64,000 bases of DNA from Geothermobacter ehrlichii (GTDB lineage: Bacteria; Desulfobacterota; Desulfuromonadia; Desulfuromonadales; Geothermobacteraceae), in the NCBI RefSeq assembly GCF_008124615.1, contig NZ_VNIB01000006.1:124001-188000 (forward strand), in the 5' to 3' direction. A program made the translations under genes and the position numbers. Positions 1 through 8,997 of this stretch are shown here, piece by piece; the stretch's first letter is position 1; each line of letters opens with the position of its first letter. A model generated the notes under the pieces. That model was not told the origin of the DNA. It worked only from the letters and a program-made list of their open reading frames with translations, and made no database searches.

Positions 1-502
1 AACGCTCCGACAGCCCGAGCTCCTCGGCATTGCACCGGGCGACCCGGAGGGCCGCCGGCGACAGGTCGACACCCAGCGCCCGCCAGTCGCTCCGCTCATG
101 CAGCAGGGCCAGGGCGATGCAGCCGCTGCCGGTGCCGACATCGAGCAGCGCGGCCGCTTCTTGCGGCATCCGCTTCAGGGCCTCCTCGACCAGCACCTCG
201 GTGTCGGGCCGCGGTATCAGTACACCCGGTTCGACATGGAGGGTCAGCGACCAGAATTCGGCCCGACCGAGGATGTACTGCAGCGGCTCGCGCGCCGCCC
301 GCCGTTTCACCCGCTCGCGAAACCGGGCCAGCTCGTCCGCCTGCAGCGGCCGGTCGAAGTTGAGGTAGAGCCCGACCCGGTCGAGATCGAGCAGATCGGC
401 CAGCATCAGTTCGGCGTCGAGACGGCCGTTGTCGACGCCCTTGCTCCGCAGGTGCTCCGCGGTCCACTGCAGCACACGCAACAGGGTCCAGACCTCGGCC
501 AA
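1..502 (-). CDS. prmC: PrmC (HemK) release-factor glutamine methyltransferase, partial
   Basis: PrmC N5-methylates the glutamine of the GGQ motif in release factors RF1 and RF2, using S-adenosylmethionine. The visible 167 codons hold the helical N-terminal domain and the start of the methyltransferase fold, with SAM motif I (DVGTGSGC) at about residues 121-128. The NPPY catalytic motif lies beyond the window edge. The start is a TTG directly after the prfA stop codon, so the two genes are translationally coupled. The prfA-prmC order fits enzyme next to substrate. Identity is secure; the TTG start is the most natural choice because no ATG lies in frame near it. Confidence 0.9.
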   Translation of the reverse strand, partial: MAEVWTLLRVLQWTAEHLRSKGVDNGRLDAELMLADLLDLDRVGLYLNFDRPLQADELARFRERVKRRAAREPLQYILGRAEFWSLTLHVEPGVLIPRPDTEVLVEEALKRMPQEAAALLDVGTGSGCIALALLHERSDWRALGVDLSPAALRVARCNAEELGLSER

Positions 503-1570
503 TCAGCCCTCCTGCCCGGCCAGCAGCTCGGCCTGGTGATGGGTGACCAGGGCGTCGATCACCTCGTCCAGCTCCCCCTGCATGATCTGGTCGAGCTTGT
601 AGAGGGTCAGGCCGATGCGGTGGTCGGTGCATCGCCCCTGGGGAAAATTGTAGGTCCGGATCCGTTCGCTGCGGTCGCCGCTGCCGACCTGCGACTTGCG
701 GTCTGCCGCCTGCCTGGCCTGCTGTTCGGCCTGCATCTGGTCGTAGAGCCGCGCCTGCAGCACTTTCATCGCCTTGGCCCGGTTCTTGTGCTGGGATTTC
801 TCGTCCTGGCAGGAGACGACCAGGCCGGTGGGCAGGTGAGTGATGCGAACCGCCGATTCGGTCTTGTTGACGTGCTGGCCGCCGGCGCCCGAAGCGCGGA
901 ACAGGTCGATGCGCAGATCGGCGGGATTGATCTCGATGTCGACGTCCTCCGCCTCCGGCAGCACGGCGACGGTGCAGGCCGAGGTATGAATGCGTCCCTG
1001 AGCCTCGGTTTCGGGAACCCGCTGCACCCGATGGGTTCCCCGCTCGAACTTGAGCCGGGAGAAGACCCGGTCGCCACTGATCAGCGCCACCACTTCCTTG
1101 AAGCCACCGATATCCGACTCCGAGGCGCTCAGCAGCTCGACCTTCCAGCCCATGCGCTCTGCGTAGCGGCTGTACATCCGGAACAGATCGCCGGCGAACA
1201 GGGCGGCCTCGTCGCCGCCGGTGCCGGCCCGGATCTCCAGGATGACATTCTTGTCGTCGTTGGGGTCCTTGGGCAGCAGCAGCAGCTTCAGCCGTTCGGC
1301 CAACGACTCCTTCTCGGCCTCGAGAGCCGGGATCTCCTCGCGGGCCATCTCCCGCAGATCGGGGTCCTCGTCCCGCAGCAGCTCGCGGTTTCCTTCCAGC
1401 TCTTCCAGAACCTTCTTGTAGCGAGCGTAGGCGGCGACGATCTCGGCCAGCTCGGCGTGTTCCCGGGTCAGTGCCAGGTAGCGCTTCTGATCGGCCATCA
1501 CTCCGGGATCGGCCAGCAGTCCCTCGACCTCGCGAAAACGGTCTTCGACTTCGTCCAGCTTTTGAAACAT
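503..1570 (-). CDS. prfA: Peptide chain release factor 1
   Basis: RF1 recognises UAA and UAG stop codons in the ribosomal A site and triggers peptidyl-tRNA hydrolysis. The 355-residue length is normal for the family. The GGQ motif ([15 protein letters not shown]) sits at about residue 230-232, where the glutamine is the PrmC target. The ATG is preceded by a weak AGGTAGGG sequence. It lies 7 nt downstream of thyX and abuts prmC, so the three genes probably form one transcript. Confidence 0.97.
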   Translation of the reverse strand: MFQKLDEVEDRFREVEGLLADPGVMADQKRYLALTREHAELAEIVAAYARYKKVLEELEGNRELLRDEDPDLREMAREEIPALEAEKESLAERLKLLLLPKDPNDDKNVILEIRAGTGGDEAALFAGDLFRMYSRYAERMGWKVELLSASESDIGGFKEVVALISGDRVFSRLKFERGTHRVQRVPETEAQGRIHTSACTVAVLPEAEDVDIEINPADLRIDLFRASGAGGQHVNKTESAVRITHLPTGLVVSCQDEKSQHKNRAKAMKVLQARLYDQMQAEQQARQAADRKSQVGSGDRSERIRTYNFPQGRCTDHRIGLTLYKLDQIMQGELDEVIDALVTHHQAELLAGQEG

Positions 1571-1577
1571 GCCCTAC

Positions 1578-2264
1578 CTAGAGTTTGGCGAATTCGTCGC
1601 GCACATCCTTGATCGCGCCACAGGTCATGGCCCCTTCCGGACAGGGGCCGGTCAGGCAGCCGGGGCCGGCGTCACCGAAAATGACCGGCGCCACCCGGCG
1701 GACCAGCCGCAGCATCTCGGTGGCCAGGGCGCGGATTTCCCACTGGGCCCGCCGGCAGCAGCGCAGATGAAAGAAATGCCGCAGCTCGCGCGCGTTCATG
1801 GTCAACAGCAGCTTGGTGGCGGCGGCGTTGGGCAGCACGAAGCGGGCATCCTCGGCGGGGATGCCGCGCTCCAGCAGGCGGGCATAGACCCGGCCGGCCT
1901 CGGCCATGAAATCCTCGAACAGCGCCCGGCATTCGGGATCGGCGGCGACCGATTCGGGAATCACCCGCTCGAATCCTTCGTGGCTGGCGACGTAGCGCTG
2001 GCTCTGCTGAGAAAAAGAGGCGATGCGGTGCCGCACCAGCTGGTGCGAACAGGCCCGGCTGATCCCCTCGATGCCAAAGGTGAAGGATGCGTGCTCGAGA
2101 ACGGAAAAATGCCCGAGGCCGACAATCTTGCGCAGCAGTGCCGCCTGCTCGGCCTCGTCGCGGGCCATCAGCTGGTCGATGTCCGCGGCCGAATAGCAGA
2201 GGCGGGCGGCGGCAGCACAGGCCCGTTCAGGATACGGGGTATAGGTCAACAACTGAACACGCAT
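1578..2264 (-). CDS. thyX: FAD-dependent thymidylate synthase ThyX
   Basis: ThyX makes dTMP from dUMP with methylenetetrahydrofolate and reduced FAD. The 228-residue protein carries the ThyX signature RHRxxSxxxxSxRY at about residues 78-91 (RHRIASFSQQSQRY). In the more usual form of the motif an asparagine or glutamine follows the first serine region, so the local variant is mild. The ATG at 2264 was preferred over an upstream in-frame start because the conserved N-terminus (MRVQLLTYTPYPE) begins there and a GGAG lies upstream. No thyA is in the window. Confidence 0.95.
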   Translation of the reverse strand: MRVQLLTYTPYPERACAAAARLCYSAADIDQLMARDEAEQAALLRKIVGLGHFSVLEHASFTFGIEGISRACSHQLVRHRIASFSQQSQRYVASHEGFERVIPESVAADPECRALFEDFMAEAGRVYARLLERGIPAEDARFVLPNAAATKLLLTMNARELRHFFHLRCCRRAQWEIRALATEMLRLVRRVAPVIFGDAGPGCLTGPCPEGAMTCGAIKDVRDEFAKL

Positions 2265-2336
2265 AAAAAGCGGGGCTCCGTGTCGGCACGCCCACCGGAC
2301 TCGACTACGGACCGACATGGACACGCCGGGATGCCG

Positions 2337-2366
2337 AAAAAAAGAAACGGCCCGCCGGGCCGTTTC
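2337..2366 (-). terminator. Rho-independent terminator after rpmE
   Basis: GAAACGGCCC-GCC-GGGCCGTTTC hairpin (2344-2366) followed on the minus strand by a run of eight T. It lies just downstream of the rpmE stop codon and before thyX. Confidence 0.9.
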
Positions 2367-2373
2367 TCGTTGC

Positions 2374-2577
2374 TTATTTCTGGCCGTACTTCTTGCGGAA
2401 CCGCTCGATCCGGCCGGCGGTGTCGACCAGCTTCTGCTTGCCGGTGAAGAAGGGATGACAGGCCGAGCAGATTTCGGTGGTGATGTCGCCCCCCTTGGTC
2501 GACCGGGTCTCGAAGGTGTTGCCGCAGTGACACTTGACGGTCACCGGTTCGTATTTGGGATGGATACCTTCTTTCAT
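2374..2577 (-). CDS. rpmE: 50S ribosomal protein L31 (zinc-binding form)
   Basis: A structural protein of the large ribosomal subunit, 67 residues, normal length. Cysteines at about positions 16, 18, 37 and 40 (KCHCGN and CSACHPF) mark the zinc-containing (C+) L31 type, which can serve as a zinc reserve. The ATG has an AAGGAG ribosome-binding site. It lies 107 nt downstream of rho, an arrangement often seen in Proteobacteria, and ends at a strong terminator. Confidence 0.97.
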   Translation of the reverse strand: MKEGIHPKYEPVTVKCHCGNTFETRSTKGGDITTEICSACHPFFTGKQKLVDTAGRIERFRKKYGQK

Positions 2578-2684
2578 GTCTGACTCCTTGCGCCTGGTCC
2601 TGTTACAGGCCGAGATTCACGCCGCTACGGGCGAAAGGAAGTAACTAGCACTTTTGCCGCCGATTTGCAAGCCCCTCGTTGCCG

Positions 2685-3932
2685 TTACTGGTTCATGTTG
2701 TCGAGAAACTCCTGGTTGCTGTCGGTTTCGCCGAGCTTGTCGAGCAGAAACTCCATGCTGTCGACCACGTTCATGGTCGAGAGCACCTTGCGCAGCAGCC
2801 AGACGCGCTGCAGGGTCGCCTGGTCCACCAGCAGCTCCTCGCGGCGGGTGCCGGACTTGTTGATGTCGATGCAGGGGAAGGTACGCTTGTCCATCAGCCG
2901 CCGGTCAAGGTGCAGCTCCATGTTGCCGGTTCCCTTGAACTCCTCGAAGATGACCTCGTCCATCTTGCTGCCGGTATCAATCAGCGCGGTGGCGATGATG
3001 GTCAGGCTGCCGCCCTCCTCGATGTTGCGGGCGGCGCCGAAAAACCGCTTCGGCTTGTGCAGGGCGTTGGAGTCGACCCCGCCGGAGAGAATCTTGCCGG
3101 ACGGCGGCTGCACCGTGTTGTAGGCCCGCGCCAGGCGGGTGATCGAATCGAGCAGGATCACCACGTCGCGCTTGTGCTCGACCAGGCGCCGGGCCTTCTC
3201 GATGACCATTTCGGCAACCTGCACGTGGCGGGTGGCCGGCTCGTCGAAAGTCGAGGAGATGACCTCTCCATTGACGCTGCGCTGCATGTCGGTCACCTCT
3301 TCCGGGCGCTCATCGATCAGCAGCACGATGAGGTAGACCTCCGGATGGTTGCTGGTGATCGAATTGGCGATGTTCTGCAGCAGCATGGTCTTGCCGGTGC
3401 GCGGAGGAGCGACGATGAGACCGCGCTGCCCCTTGCCGATGGGCGAAACCAGATCGATGACCCGGGCCGACATGTTGTCGCTGGTGGTTTCCAGGATGAT
3501 CCGATCCTCCGGATAGAGGGGGGTCAGGTTGTCGAACAGGGTCTTGTCGCGGGCGACCTGCGGATCCTCGAAATTGACTTCCGAGACCTTGAGCAGGGCG
3601 AAATAGCGCTCCCCTTCCTTGGGGGGGCGGATCTGGCCGGAGACGGTATCGCCGGTACGAAGGTTGAAGCGGCGGATCTGCGAGGGCGAGACGTAGATGT
3701 CATCCGGGCCGGGCAGGTAGTTGGCATCCGGAGCGCGAAGAAAGCCGAATCCATCCGGCAGAATTTCCAGGACCCCTTCGCCATAGATGGCTCCGTTCTT
3801 CTCCGCTGTCGAATTGAGGATGGCGAAGATCAGATCCTGCTTGCGCATGCCGGAAGCGCCCTCGATCTTCAGCTCCTTGGCGATGGCATTGAGTTCGGTG
3901 ATTTTCTTTTCTTTCAGTTCCTTGAGATTCAT
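2685..3932 (-). CDS. rho: Transcription termination factor Rho
   Basis: Rho is a hexameric RNA-dependent ATPase that ends transcription at unstructured C-rich sites. The 415-residue protein has the N-terminal Rho helix bundle, the cold-shock-like RNA-binding domain (GFGFLR at about 61-66), Walker A APPRTGKT at 175-182 and Walker [10 protein letters not shown]. The start ATG at 3932 was chosen over an in-frame GTG 12 nt upstream because a GAGGAG lies immediately before the ATG and the conserved sequence begins MNLKELK. No separate large insertion is visible in the RNA-binding domain. Confidence 0.97.
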   Translation of the reverse strand: MNLKELKEKKITELNAIAKELKIEGASGMRKQDLIFAILNSTAEKNGAIYGEGVLEILPDGFGFLRAPDANYLPGPDDIYVSPSQIRRFNLRTGDTVSGQIRPPKEGERYFALLKVSEVNFEDPQVARDKTLFDNLTPLYPEDRIILETTSDNMSARVIDLVSPIGKGQRGLIVAPPRTGKTMLLQNIANSITSNHPEVYLIVLLIDERPEEVTDMQRSVNGEVISSTFDEPATRHVQVAEMVIEKARRLVEHKRDVVILLDSITRLARAYNTVQPPSGKILSGGVDSNALHKPKRFFGAARNIEEGGSLTIIATALIDTGSKMDEVIFEEFKGTGNMELHLDRRLMDKRTFPCIDINKSGTRREELLVDQATLQRVWLLRKVLSTMNVVDSMEFLLDKLGETDSNQEFLDNMNQ

Positions 3933-4361
3933 GGGGCTCCTCACAGCCGTCGGTCAGCACTGATCCCCACGGAACCGGCCGCAAAGACAGCCGGCGCCAG
4001 GGAACATTTCTGGCAGGTCATGCATTGATTGATGGGACTGATATCCACTCCGGAATCGTCAGTATCTTCTATTCGGCTATTCGGCTTTGTTCTGGGAAAG
4101 GTATAAGATTTTTTCAGCAGCTCAACAGGCAGGGAGGTCGCCGCGGACACGTGCCGTTCCAGTATAGCAACCGTCCCGCATCAGACAAGTCACGGGGATC
4201 AATTATATTCAGACAACGATGTATGCCTTGTTTTCGCGTGTTTCAACAAGTCGGAATTCGGAAATGTCGGGCCGGCAGGACAACCGCAGACAACAGAGCC
4301 TATTTACTCCGCCCTCCCACCGATGTCAACGAAAAATAGCTTTCCCCCTCCGCATAACGGA
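3933..4361. other. Long non-coding stretch upstream of rho
   Basis: About 430 bases separate the lipoprotein terminator from rho. No credible gene was found on either strand. It presumably holds the rho promoter and leader. In E. coli rho is autoregulated by attenuation in its leader, but no clear promoter or attenuator can be pointed to here. Confidence 0.5.
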
Positions 4362-4386
4362 GAAAAACACCGTCCGAACGGACGGT
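4362..4386 (-). terminator. Terminator of the lipoprotein gene
   Basis: Hairpin ACCGTCCG-TT-CGGACGGT followed on the minus strand by GTTTTT, two bases after the stop codon of the lipoprotein gene at 4389. Confidence 0.8.
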
Positions 4387-4388
4387 CG

Positions 4389-5162
4389 CTAGAGCAGACC
4401 GCCGAGCAGCGGCGCCAACCCGCCGGTCAGGCTGTCAAAGAGATCGGCGTAAGGCTTCGGCAGTTTCTGCGACCCGAAGACTCCGGCATCGACCTCTCCG
4501 AGAGCCCGATCGAGACCGTCCAGAGTGACGAATTTGATCTTCACCCGGTCGGTCCGATTGTAGTAGGCCTCGTCGAAATCGGGGTATTGCAGATCGAGAA
4601 AGGTCGCGCTTCCTTGCGCCGGGTAGTCCCAGGCGAGGGTCCCGTCCGGCAGCACCACCACCGCCCGAACCTGCACCGACTGGTAGGGAGCCTCAAGATA
4701 GTTGACCGGGATGCGGTCGCGACGGGTTTCCACCCGCTCGATGCCGCTCTGAATCACCACCAGCAGACCGTCGACCACATAATCGGCCGCCACCTCGGAC
4801 ACGCCCTGCGCGCTGAAAGAATAGTCACGGTAGAACCGTCCTCCGTCCCCGGTCAGACGGCTACCGGCGACAAGACGGCGGAAAAGGGAGGCCGGATCGC
4901 CCTCGACCAGCCGCACGTCGAAATAGCGCTCTTTGCTGCGCAGCTTTTCGACCAGAACGGCCGCCTTGCCGCGGTTGTGTTTTTGCAGCAGCGCCACCAG
5001 CTCAGCGCTCTGCGGATGGCTGAAGGATCCGGCGTCGACCAGAATCGGAACCACGCCCAGGGTCTTGACCCGGGCGCTGTACTCGTCCCTGGCCAGATGG
5101 AAACGGCCGCCGCTGCAGGCAGTGACGGCAAGAAGCAGCAGAGAAACCAGCAACAGACGCAT
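4389..5162 (-). CDS. Predicted lipoprotein of unknown function
   Basis: A 257-residue protein with a lipoprotein signal peptide; the lipobox LAVTAC puts the acylated cysteine at residue 16. The start ATG at 5162 has a GGAGGG ribosome-binding site and begins the signal peptide exactly; an upstream in-frame extension has no such support. The mature part contains no motif I recognise; it has an alternating hydrophobic pattern (VVDGLLVVIQSG, VQVRAVVVLPDG) suggesting a beta-rich envelope domain. The gene is monocistronic with its own terminator. Confidence 0.75.
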   Translation of the reverse strand: MRLLLVSLLLLAVTACSGGRFHLARDEYSARVKTLGVVPILVDAGSFSHPQSAELVALLQKHNRGKAAVLVEKLRSKERYFDVRLVEGDPASLFRRLVAGSRLTGDGGRFYRDYSFSAQGVSEVAADYVVDGLLVVIQSGIERVETRRDRIPVNYLEAPYQSVQVRAVVVLPDGTLAWDYPAQGSATFLDLQYPDFDEAYYNRTDRVKIKFVTLDGLDRALGEVDAGVFGSQKLPKPYADLFDSLTGGLAPLLGGLL

Positions 5163-5394
5163 GACAGCCCTCCGAAAAGGTTGTGGGCGGACGACTTCTC
5201 GCCCGTTCAGAACCGTGCCGGACGCGAGGGTTTTCCCACGTGTTCGTCGATTATAACCCGCAACCGACGGATCGGCCCAGCTCTTTTCGGAACAGGGCGG
5301 ACCACCCCCTTGACAGACCGCCGGCAAGAACCGATGCTAGGTCGCGACCGTCAGCGCGACTGTCATCCATCTCAATCGATTCAGGGAGGATCCC

Positions 5395-6198
5395 ATGCTA
5401 CCGAAACGACTCATCATTCTCATCGCCATGTTCATCTTCTCGACCCTGTGGACAGGCCAGGCCGCTGCCGCCAGCCTGCAGCCGACCGGCCTCGAAGACG
5501 CCGTCACCCTCGGCGCCGGCAAGGGAAGTTTCCGGCTCGGTGTCGCCTATCTCGAGGACGCTCCCCTTCTCTTCCAGCGGGAAGGAACCGACCGCACCCA
5601 GATCTCGGTTCCCGAAATGGAACTGCGCCTCGGCCTCGGCAAGCGGGCGGAGGTCATGGCCCGCTACGATCTGCTGCACGTCAACCAGACCGGGCAGGAC
5701 GGCGAGTTCGGCAGCGGCGACCTGCTGCTCGGCACCAAGGTCAACCTGCTGCCGGAAGACCTGCAGCTGCCCGCCATCGGCCTGCGCTTCGCCACCAAAC
5801 TGCCCGCCGCCAGCGAAAATGACGGCCTTGGCACCGGCGAAACCGACGTTTTCGTCGACCTGCTGGCGACCCGCAACTTCCCCCTGTTCAGCGCCTACGG
5901 CAACCTCGGCCTCGCCGTGCTCGGCAATCCGGCCGGCAAGCAGGAAGAGAAGCTCCACTATGCGGCGGGCGTCAGCGTCCCCTTCAAGGCCAGCGGCATC
6001 ACGGTGCTGGCCGGAATCGAGGGACTTGACCTGAACGATTCCCTCAACGATCGCGGCAGCCTGACGGTCGGCCTGCAGTACGATTTCGGCCAGGCCCTGT
6101 TCGACTTCGGGGTCAGCAACGGCTATCGCAGCCGCAGCGAGGACTGGGGCGTCCGCGCCGGCCTGACCACCCTGTTCGACCTGCCGGCCGGCTGGTAA
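5395..6198 (+). CDS. Predicted outer-membrane beta-barrel protein
   Basis: A 267-residue protein with a Sec signal peptide (cleavage near AAAAS, about residue 26) followed by many alternating amphipathic strands and a C-terminus of barrel type. The pattern resembles the transporter/phenol-pathway MetA-like outer-membrane family (PF13557), but this assignment is tentative. The ribosome-binding site GGGAGG precedes the ATG by 5 nt. It ends back to back with gluQ, whose stop codon starts at the next base, leaving no room for a separate terminator. Confidence 0.7.
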   Translation: MLPKRLIILIAMFIFSTLWTGQAAAASLQPTGLEDAVTLGAGKGSFRLGVAYLEDAPLLFQREGTDRTQISVPEMELRLGLGKRAEVMARYDLLHVNQTGQDGEFGSGDLLLGTKVNLLPEDLQLPAIGLRFATKLPAASENDGLGTGETDVFVDLLATRNFPLFSAYGNLGLAVLGNPAGKQEEKLHYAAGVSVPFKASGITVLAGIEGLDLNDSLNDRGSLTVGLQYDFGQALFDFGVSNGYRSRSEDWGVRAGLTTLFDLPAGW

Positions 6199-7125
6199 TC
6201 AGTCCTCCGCCGGCAGATCGGGCACCGCCGCCTCGCGGGGCAGTCTTTCGCGGGCGAAATGCGCCACCCCCCAGGCGAGGATCTCGGCCGGCGGAGCTCC
6301 CCTCAGCTCCGCCGGCACCTTCTGGCCGAGAAATTCCAGCGCCGCCGCCAGCCAGCGCCCGGCCGCCCGAGGGCGCAGGGGCAACGCGCCATGCCGCTTG
6401 CTCAGCTTCTGCCCGTCCGCCGCCAGCGCCAGCGGCAGATGCAGGTAGCGCGGATGCGGCCACCCCAGGCACTGATGCAAGTAGATCTGCCGGGGTGTCG
6501 AGCCGAGCAGGTCGGCGCCGCGCACCACCTGGTTCACCCCGCTGTCGTGGTCGTCGACGACCACCGCCAGCTGATAGGCGAACAGGCCGTCGGCGCGTTT
6601 CAGGACAAAATCGCCCACCGCCGTCAGCAGGTGCTGCTCCTGCGGTCCGAACAGACCGTCGCAAAAACCGACCACCTCGTCCGGCACCCGCAGCCGCAGG
6701 GCCCGCGGCTTGCGGCCCGCGGGCAGACCAAAGCGGCAGGTTCCGGGATAGACCGGCCCTTCCTCGCCCGGATGCGGCGCGCTGGCCAGGATCTCGCGTC
6801 GCGAACAGCCACAGTCGAAAACCAGCCCCCTTCGCCGCAGGGCTTCGATCACCGCGCGGTAACGCTCGTCCCGCCGGCTCTGCCAGAGAACCTCTCCGTC
6901 CCATTCCAGACCGCACGTCTCCAGCCCGCGCAGGATCTCGTCCGCCGCACCGGGCACCACCCGAGGCCGGTCGAGATCCTCCATGCGCAGCAGCCAGCGC
7001 CCGCCAGCCTGGCGTGCCAGGCAATAACTGCCCACCGCCGCCACCAGGGAACCGAAATGGAGCGGCCCGGTCGGGCTGGGCGCGAAACGGCCGACATATT
7101 CCGTCGTTCTGTCTTCCCGAGTCAT
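6199..7125 (-). CDS. gluQ: Glutamyl-Q tRNA(Asp) synthetase
   Basis: GluQRS attaches glutamate to queuosine in the anticodon of tRNA-Asp. The 308-residue protein is a truncated GluRS catalytic core: APSPTGPLHFGSL replaces the HIGH box near residue 14, a zinc-site region CGCSRREI...YPGTC lies near 105-130, and KLSKRHGA is the KMSKS equivalent. The GluRS anticodon-binding domain is absent, as expected for this paralogue. The gene converges on the preceding barrel gene without a gap. Confidence 0.93.
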   Translation of the reverse strand: MTREDRTTEYVGRFAPSPTGPLHFGSLVAAVGSYCLARQAGGRWLLRMEDLDRPRVVPGAADEILRGLETCGLEWDGEVLWQSRRDERYRAVIEALRRRGLVFDCGCSRREILASAPHPGEEGPVYPGTCRFGLPAGRKPRALRLRVPDEVVGFCDGLFGPQEQHLLTAVGDFVLKRADGLFAYQLAVVVDDHDSGVNQVVRGADLLGSTPRQIYLHQCLGWPHPRYLHLPLALAADGQKLSKRHGALPLRPRAAGRWLAAALEFLGQKVPAELRGAPPAEILAWGVAHFARERLPREAAVPDLPAED

Positions 7126-7210
7126 AACGGGTATTGAACATGCCGCCGACGCCGACAGCTGTCAAGAAGGATACGGCCTGAAACCGGATGCCACCGCCCC
7201 CCCCCCGGCT

Positions 7211-7238
7211 TTGCCTTCGCGGTAAAGCCGGGTATAAT
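7211..7238 (+). promoter_or_regulatory. Sigma-70-type promoter with overlapping hairpin
   Basis: TTGCCT, 16-bp spacer, perfect TATAAT. An inverted repeat (CCGGCTTT at 7206-7213 and AAAGCCGG at 7224-7231) overlaps the -35 box and spacer and could be an operator. A run of ten C (7197-7206) abuts the -35 region. Confidence 0.65.
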
Positions 7239-7313
7239 GGCTCGATTCAAAACCTCGAGTCGCCTGACCGGTAACGAAGTATTGCCGGATGTCGGGAAAG
7301 GGAGGACGGAATC

Positions 7314-8087
7314 ATGCGAAAACTCTTTGCAGCCTGGATTCTCGGTCTCGTTATGACCGCACTGCCAACCGCCGGTCGCGCCGTCGAAGCACAACTTGTC
7401 TCCGGCGCCGGCCCCTCGACCAAGATCGTGCAGCTCTTCTTCGAGCATTTCGGCAAAGATCCGGCCTGCAGGAACTACAGCTTCACCGTCCCCGCCCCGT
7501 CCATCAAGCACCGGGGCGGCATCCAGGCGTCCGACACCTACCTCTTCGGCCGCACCGGCAGACCCCTGAACACCAAGGAACGCGGCATTGGCAAAGAAGA
7601 GATCTTTCTGGCCAAGGTGCCGATCACCTTCGCCGTCGGACTGGAGACCGGCGTTCAACAGCTGACCCTGAAACAGATCGAACAGATCTTCACCCGTCGG
7701 ATTACCAACTGGAAAGAGGTCGGCGGCAACGACGGCCAGATCCTGCTGGTCGGCCGGGAAGCGACGGAGGCCCTCTTTTCGACCCTGAAGCGGGACTTCC
7801 CCTTTTTCAGGGAGGTGACCTTCGACCGGATTTTCCGCCGCGACCCGCAGGTGGTCAAATTTCTCATGTCCCCGGCCGGCAGGCTGGCCATCGGCTTCGG
7901 CGCCCAACCCAATTTCCGCAAGCACAACCAGCTCCGGGTGGAAGGGTTCTCCTCCGGCGTCAGCCTCGGCCTGGCCTACGACCTGAAAAACGCCGACCAT
8001 CCCGTCGTCAGGGCCGCCCGCGCCTACGCCGCCAGCGACGAATGGAAGCGGCTGGTCCGCCAGGCCGGGCTGCTGCCTGCCGGCTGA
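7314..8087 (+). CDS. Phosphate-binding-protein-like periplasmic protein (PstS superfamily)
   Basis: A 257-residue exported protein (signal peptide to about residue 23) resembling PstS-type solute-binding domains: a binding-fold segment with YLFGRTGRPL and a QIEQIFTRRITNWKEVGG segment that is typical of this superfamily. No pst permease genes are adjacent, so it may be a stand-alone sensor or carrier. The ATG has a GGGAGGA ribosome-binding site, and the gene ends at a strong bidirectional terminator. Confidence 0.75.
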   Translation: MRKLFAAWILGLVMTALPTAGRAVEAQLVSGAGPSTKIVQLFFEHFGKDPACRNYSFTVPAPSIKHRGGIQASDTYLFGRTGRPLNTKERGIGKEEIFLAKVPITFAVGLETGVQQLTLKQIEQIFTRRITNWKEVGGNDGQILLVGREATEALFSTLKRDFPFFREVTFDRIFRRDPQVVKFLMSPAGRLAIGFGAQPNFRKHNQLRVEGFSSGVSLGLAYDLKNADHPVVRAARAYAASDEWKRLVRQAGLLPAG

Positions 8088-8122
8088 GACTGCCGCAACC
8101 TCTCTTGTTCAGCTTATCAAGC

Positions 8123-8164
8123 AAAAAGGCGGCGCCGTGCCCGATCGCACGGCGCCGCCTTTTT
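8123..8164. terminator. Bidirectional terminator
   Basis: AAAAAGGCGGCGCCGTGC, loop CCGATC, then the complementary arm ending in TTTTT. The 13-bp GC stem is flanked by A and T runs, so it can act on both strands. It ends the transcript of the preceding gene. Confidence 0.9.
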
Positions 8165-8262
8165 GCTGCCCGAATCCCGCCATCCGTCTCGGCAGCCATG
8201 CCCGGACGAACCAGGATCCAGCCTCCCCTGCGGCAGTAAAATCCGGAGCCGGATTCGGCTTA

Positions 8263-8292
8263 TTGACAAAACCGCAAGGAAAAAGTATTTAT
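8263..8292 (+). promoter_or_regulatory. Promoter of the Rrf2 gene
   Basis: Perfect TTGACA, 18-bp spacer, TATTTA. Transcription would start near 8300, placing the whole 160-bp repeated element in the 5' leader. An inverted repeat GGTTG-TTTAC-CAACC (8312-8326) overlaps the edge of the element and may be an operator. Confidence 0.65.
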
Positions 8293-8324
8293 AACCGCAT
8301 TTGTCATTTTGGTTGTTTACCAAC

Positions 8325-8484
8325 CTGAATCCGTAAACTCCATTACCGGCAGACAGCACAAGTTATTGTCCTGCCTGAGCTTCCCAAAAATCGCCGGTGA
8401 ACTATGGGTGCACCTCAGATTTTTGCAAGCTCATTCAAGCCAAGCACTTGCACTCTCTATCCGGCATGAGTTCACGGATTCAGG
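8325..8484 (+). repeat. 160-bp element with terminal inverted repeats, copy 1
   Basis: The element starts CCTGAATCC and ends GGATTCAGG. The 17-bp ends are complementary at 16 of 17 positions. A second copy lies at 19450-19610 in the same orientation relative to its downstream gene; the internal segment AAAAATCGCCGGTGAAC is identical in both. Between the copies the ends differ in matched pairs (C/G here, A/T there), so the pairing is preserved. It is either a MITE-like element or a conserved structured leader. Confidence 0.8.
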
Positions 8485-8500
8485 CATCAAGGAGTTCACC

Positions 8501-8959
8501 GTGATCATCACCCGCGCCACCGAATACGCCATCCGGGCCCTGCTCCACCTGTCGAAACAGCCGCGCGGCCAGATCGTTCTGAAGAAGGACATCTGCGCCG
8601 CCCAGGACATCACCCCGGCCTTTCTGACCAAGATCCTGCAACCGCTGATCAAGGAAGGGATCGTCGGCTCTCAGCGGGGCGTCGGTGGCGGTTTCTACCT
8701 GATCAAGGCTCCGGAAGAGATTACCCTGCTCGACGTGGTCAGGGCTGAAGAAGGGCCACTCTATCTCAATCACTGTATCGCCCAGGAAGGAATCTGTGAA
8801 AGAGACGCCTTCTGCCCCACCCACGGCGCCTGGAAAGACATCCGCAACGAGCTGATGCAGACCCTCGCCAAGTACACCTTCGCCGACCTGGTCGCAACCG
8901 AAGCCAGAAATCTCGAAAAGCTGGGGCGATCCAGCGGCCATTCAAAGGCAGGCTGCTGA
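8501..8959 (+). CDS. Rrf2-family transcription regulator with Fe-S cysteine set
   Basis: A 152-residue Rrf2/IscR-type DNA-binding protein. The winged-helix domain covers residues 1-80, with the typical RGVGGGF wing near 59-65. Cysteines at about 92, 99 and 105 match the spacing used for Fe-S cluster binding in IscR/NsrR-type members, so it probably senses Fe-S status, redox state or NO. The start is GTG at 8501 with AAGGAG 6 nt upstream; the sequence before it belongs to the repeated leader element. Neighbours give no clear regulon. The DNA target is unknown. Confidence 0.88.
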   Translation: MIITRATEYAIRALLHLSKQPRGQIVLKKDICAAQDITPAFLTKILQPLIKEGIVGSQRGVGGGFYLIKAPEEITLLDVVRAEEGPLYLNHCIAQEGICERDAFCPTHGAWKDIRNELMQTLAKYTFADLVATEARNLEKLGRSSGHSKAGC

Positions 8960-8997
8960 AAAAGCCTGTCCGTCTGGTTGACAGTCCGGAAAGCAGG

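Noticed and set aside
98-1612. 504-codon open frame opposite prfA/prmC
   Set aside because: Shadow of GC-rich coding: no family pattern, low-complexity Gln/Gly/Leu composition, and the opposite strand encodes RF1 in full.
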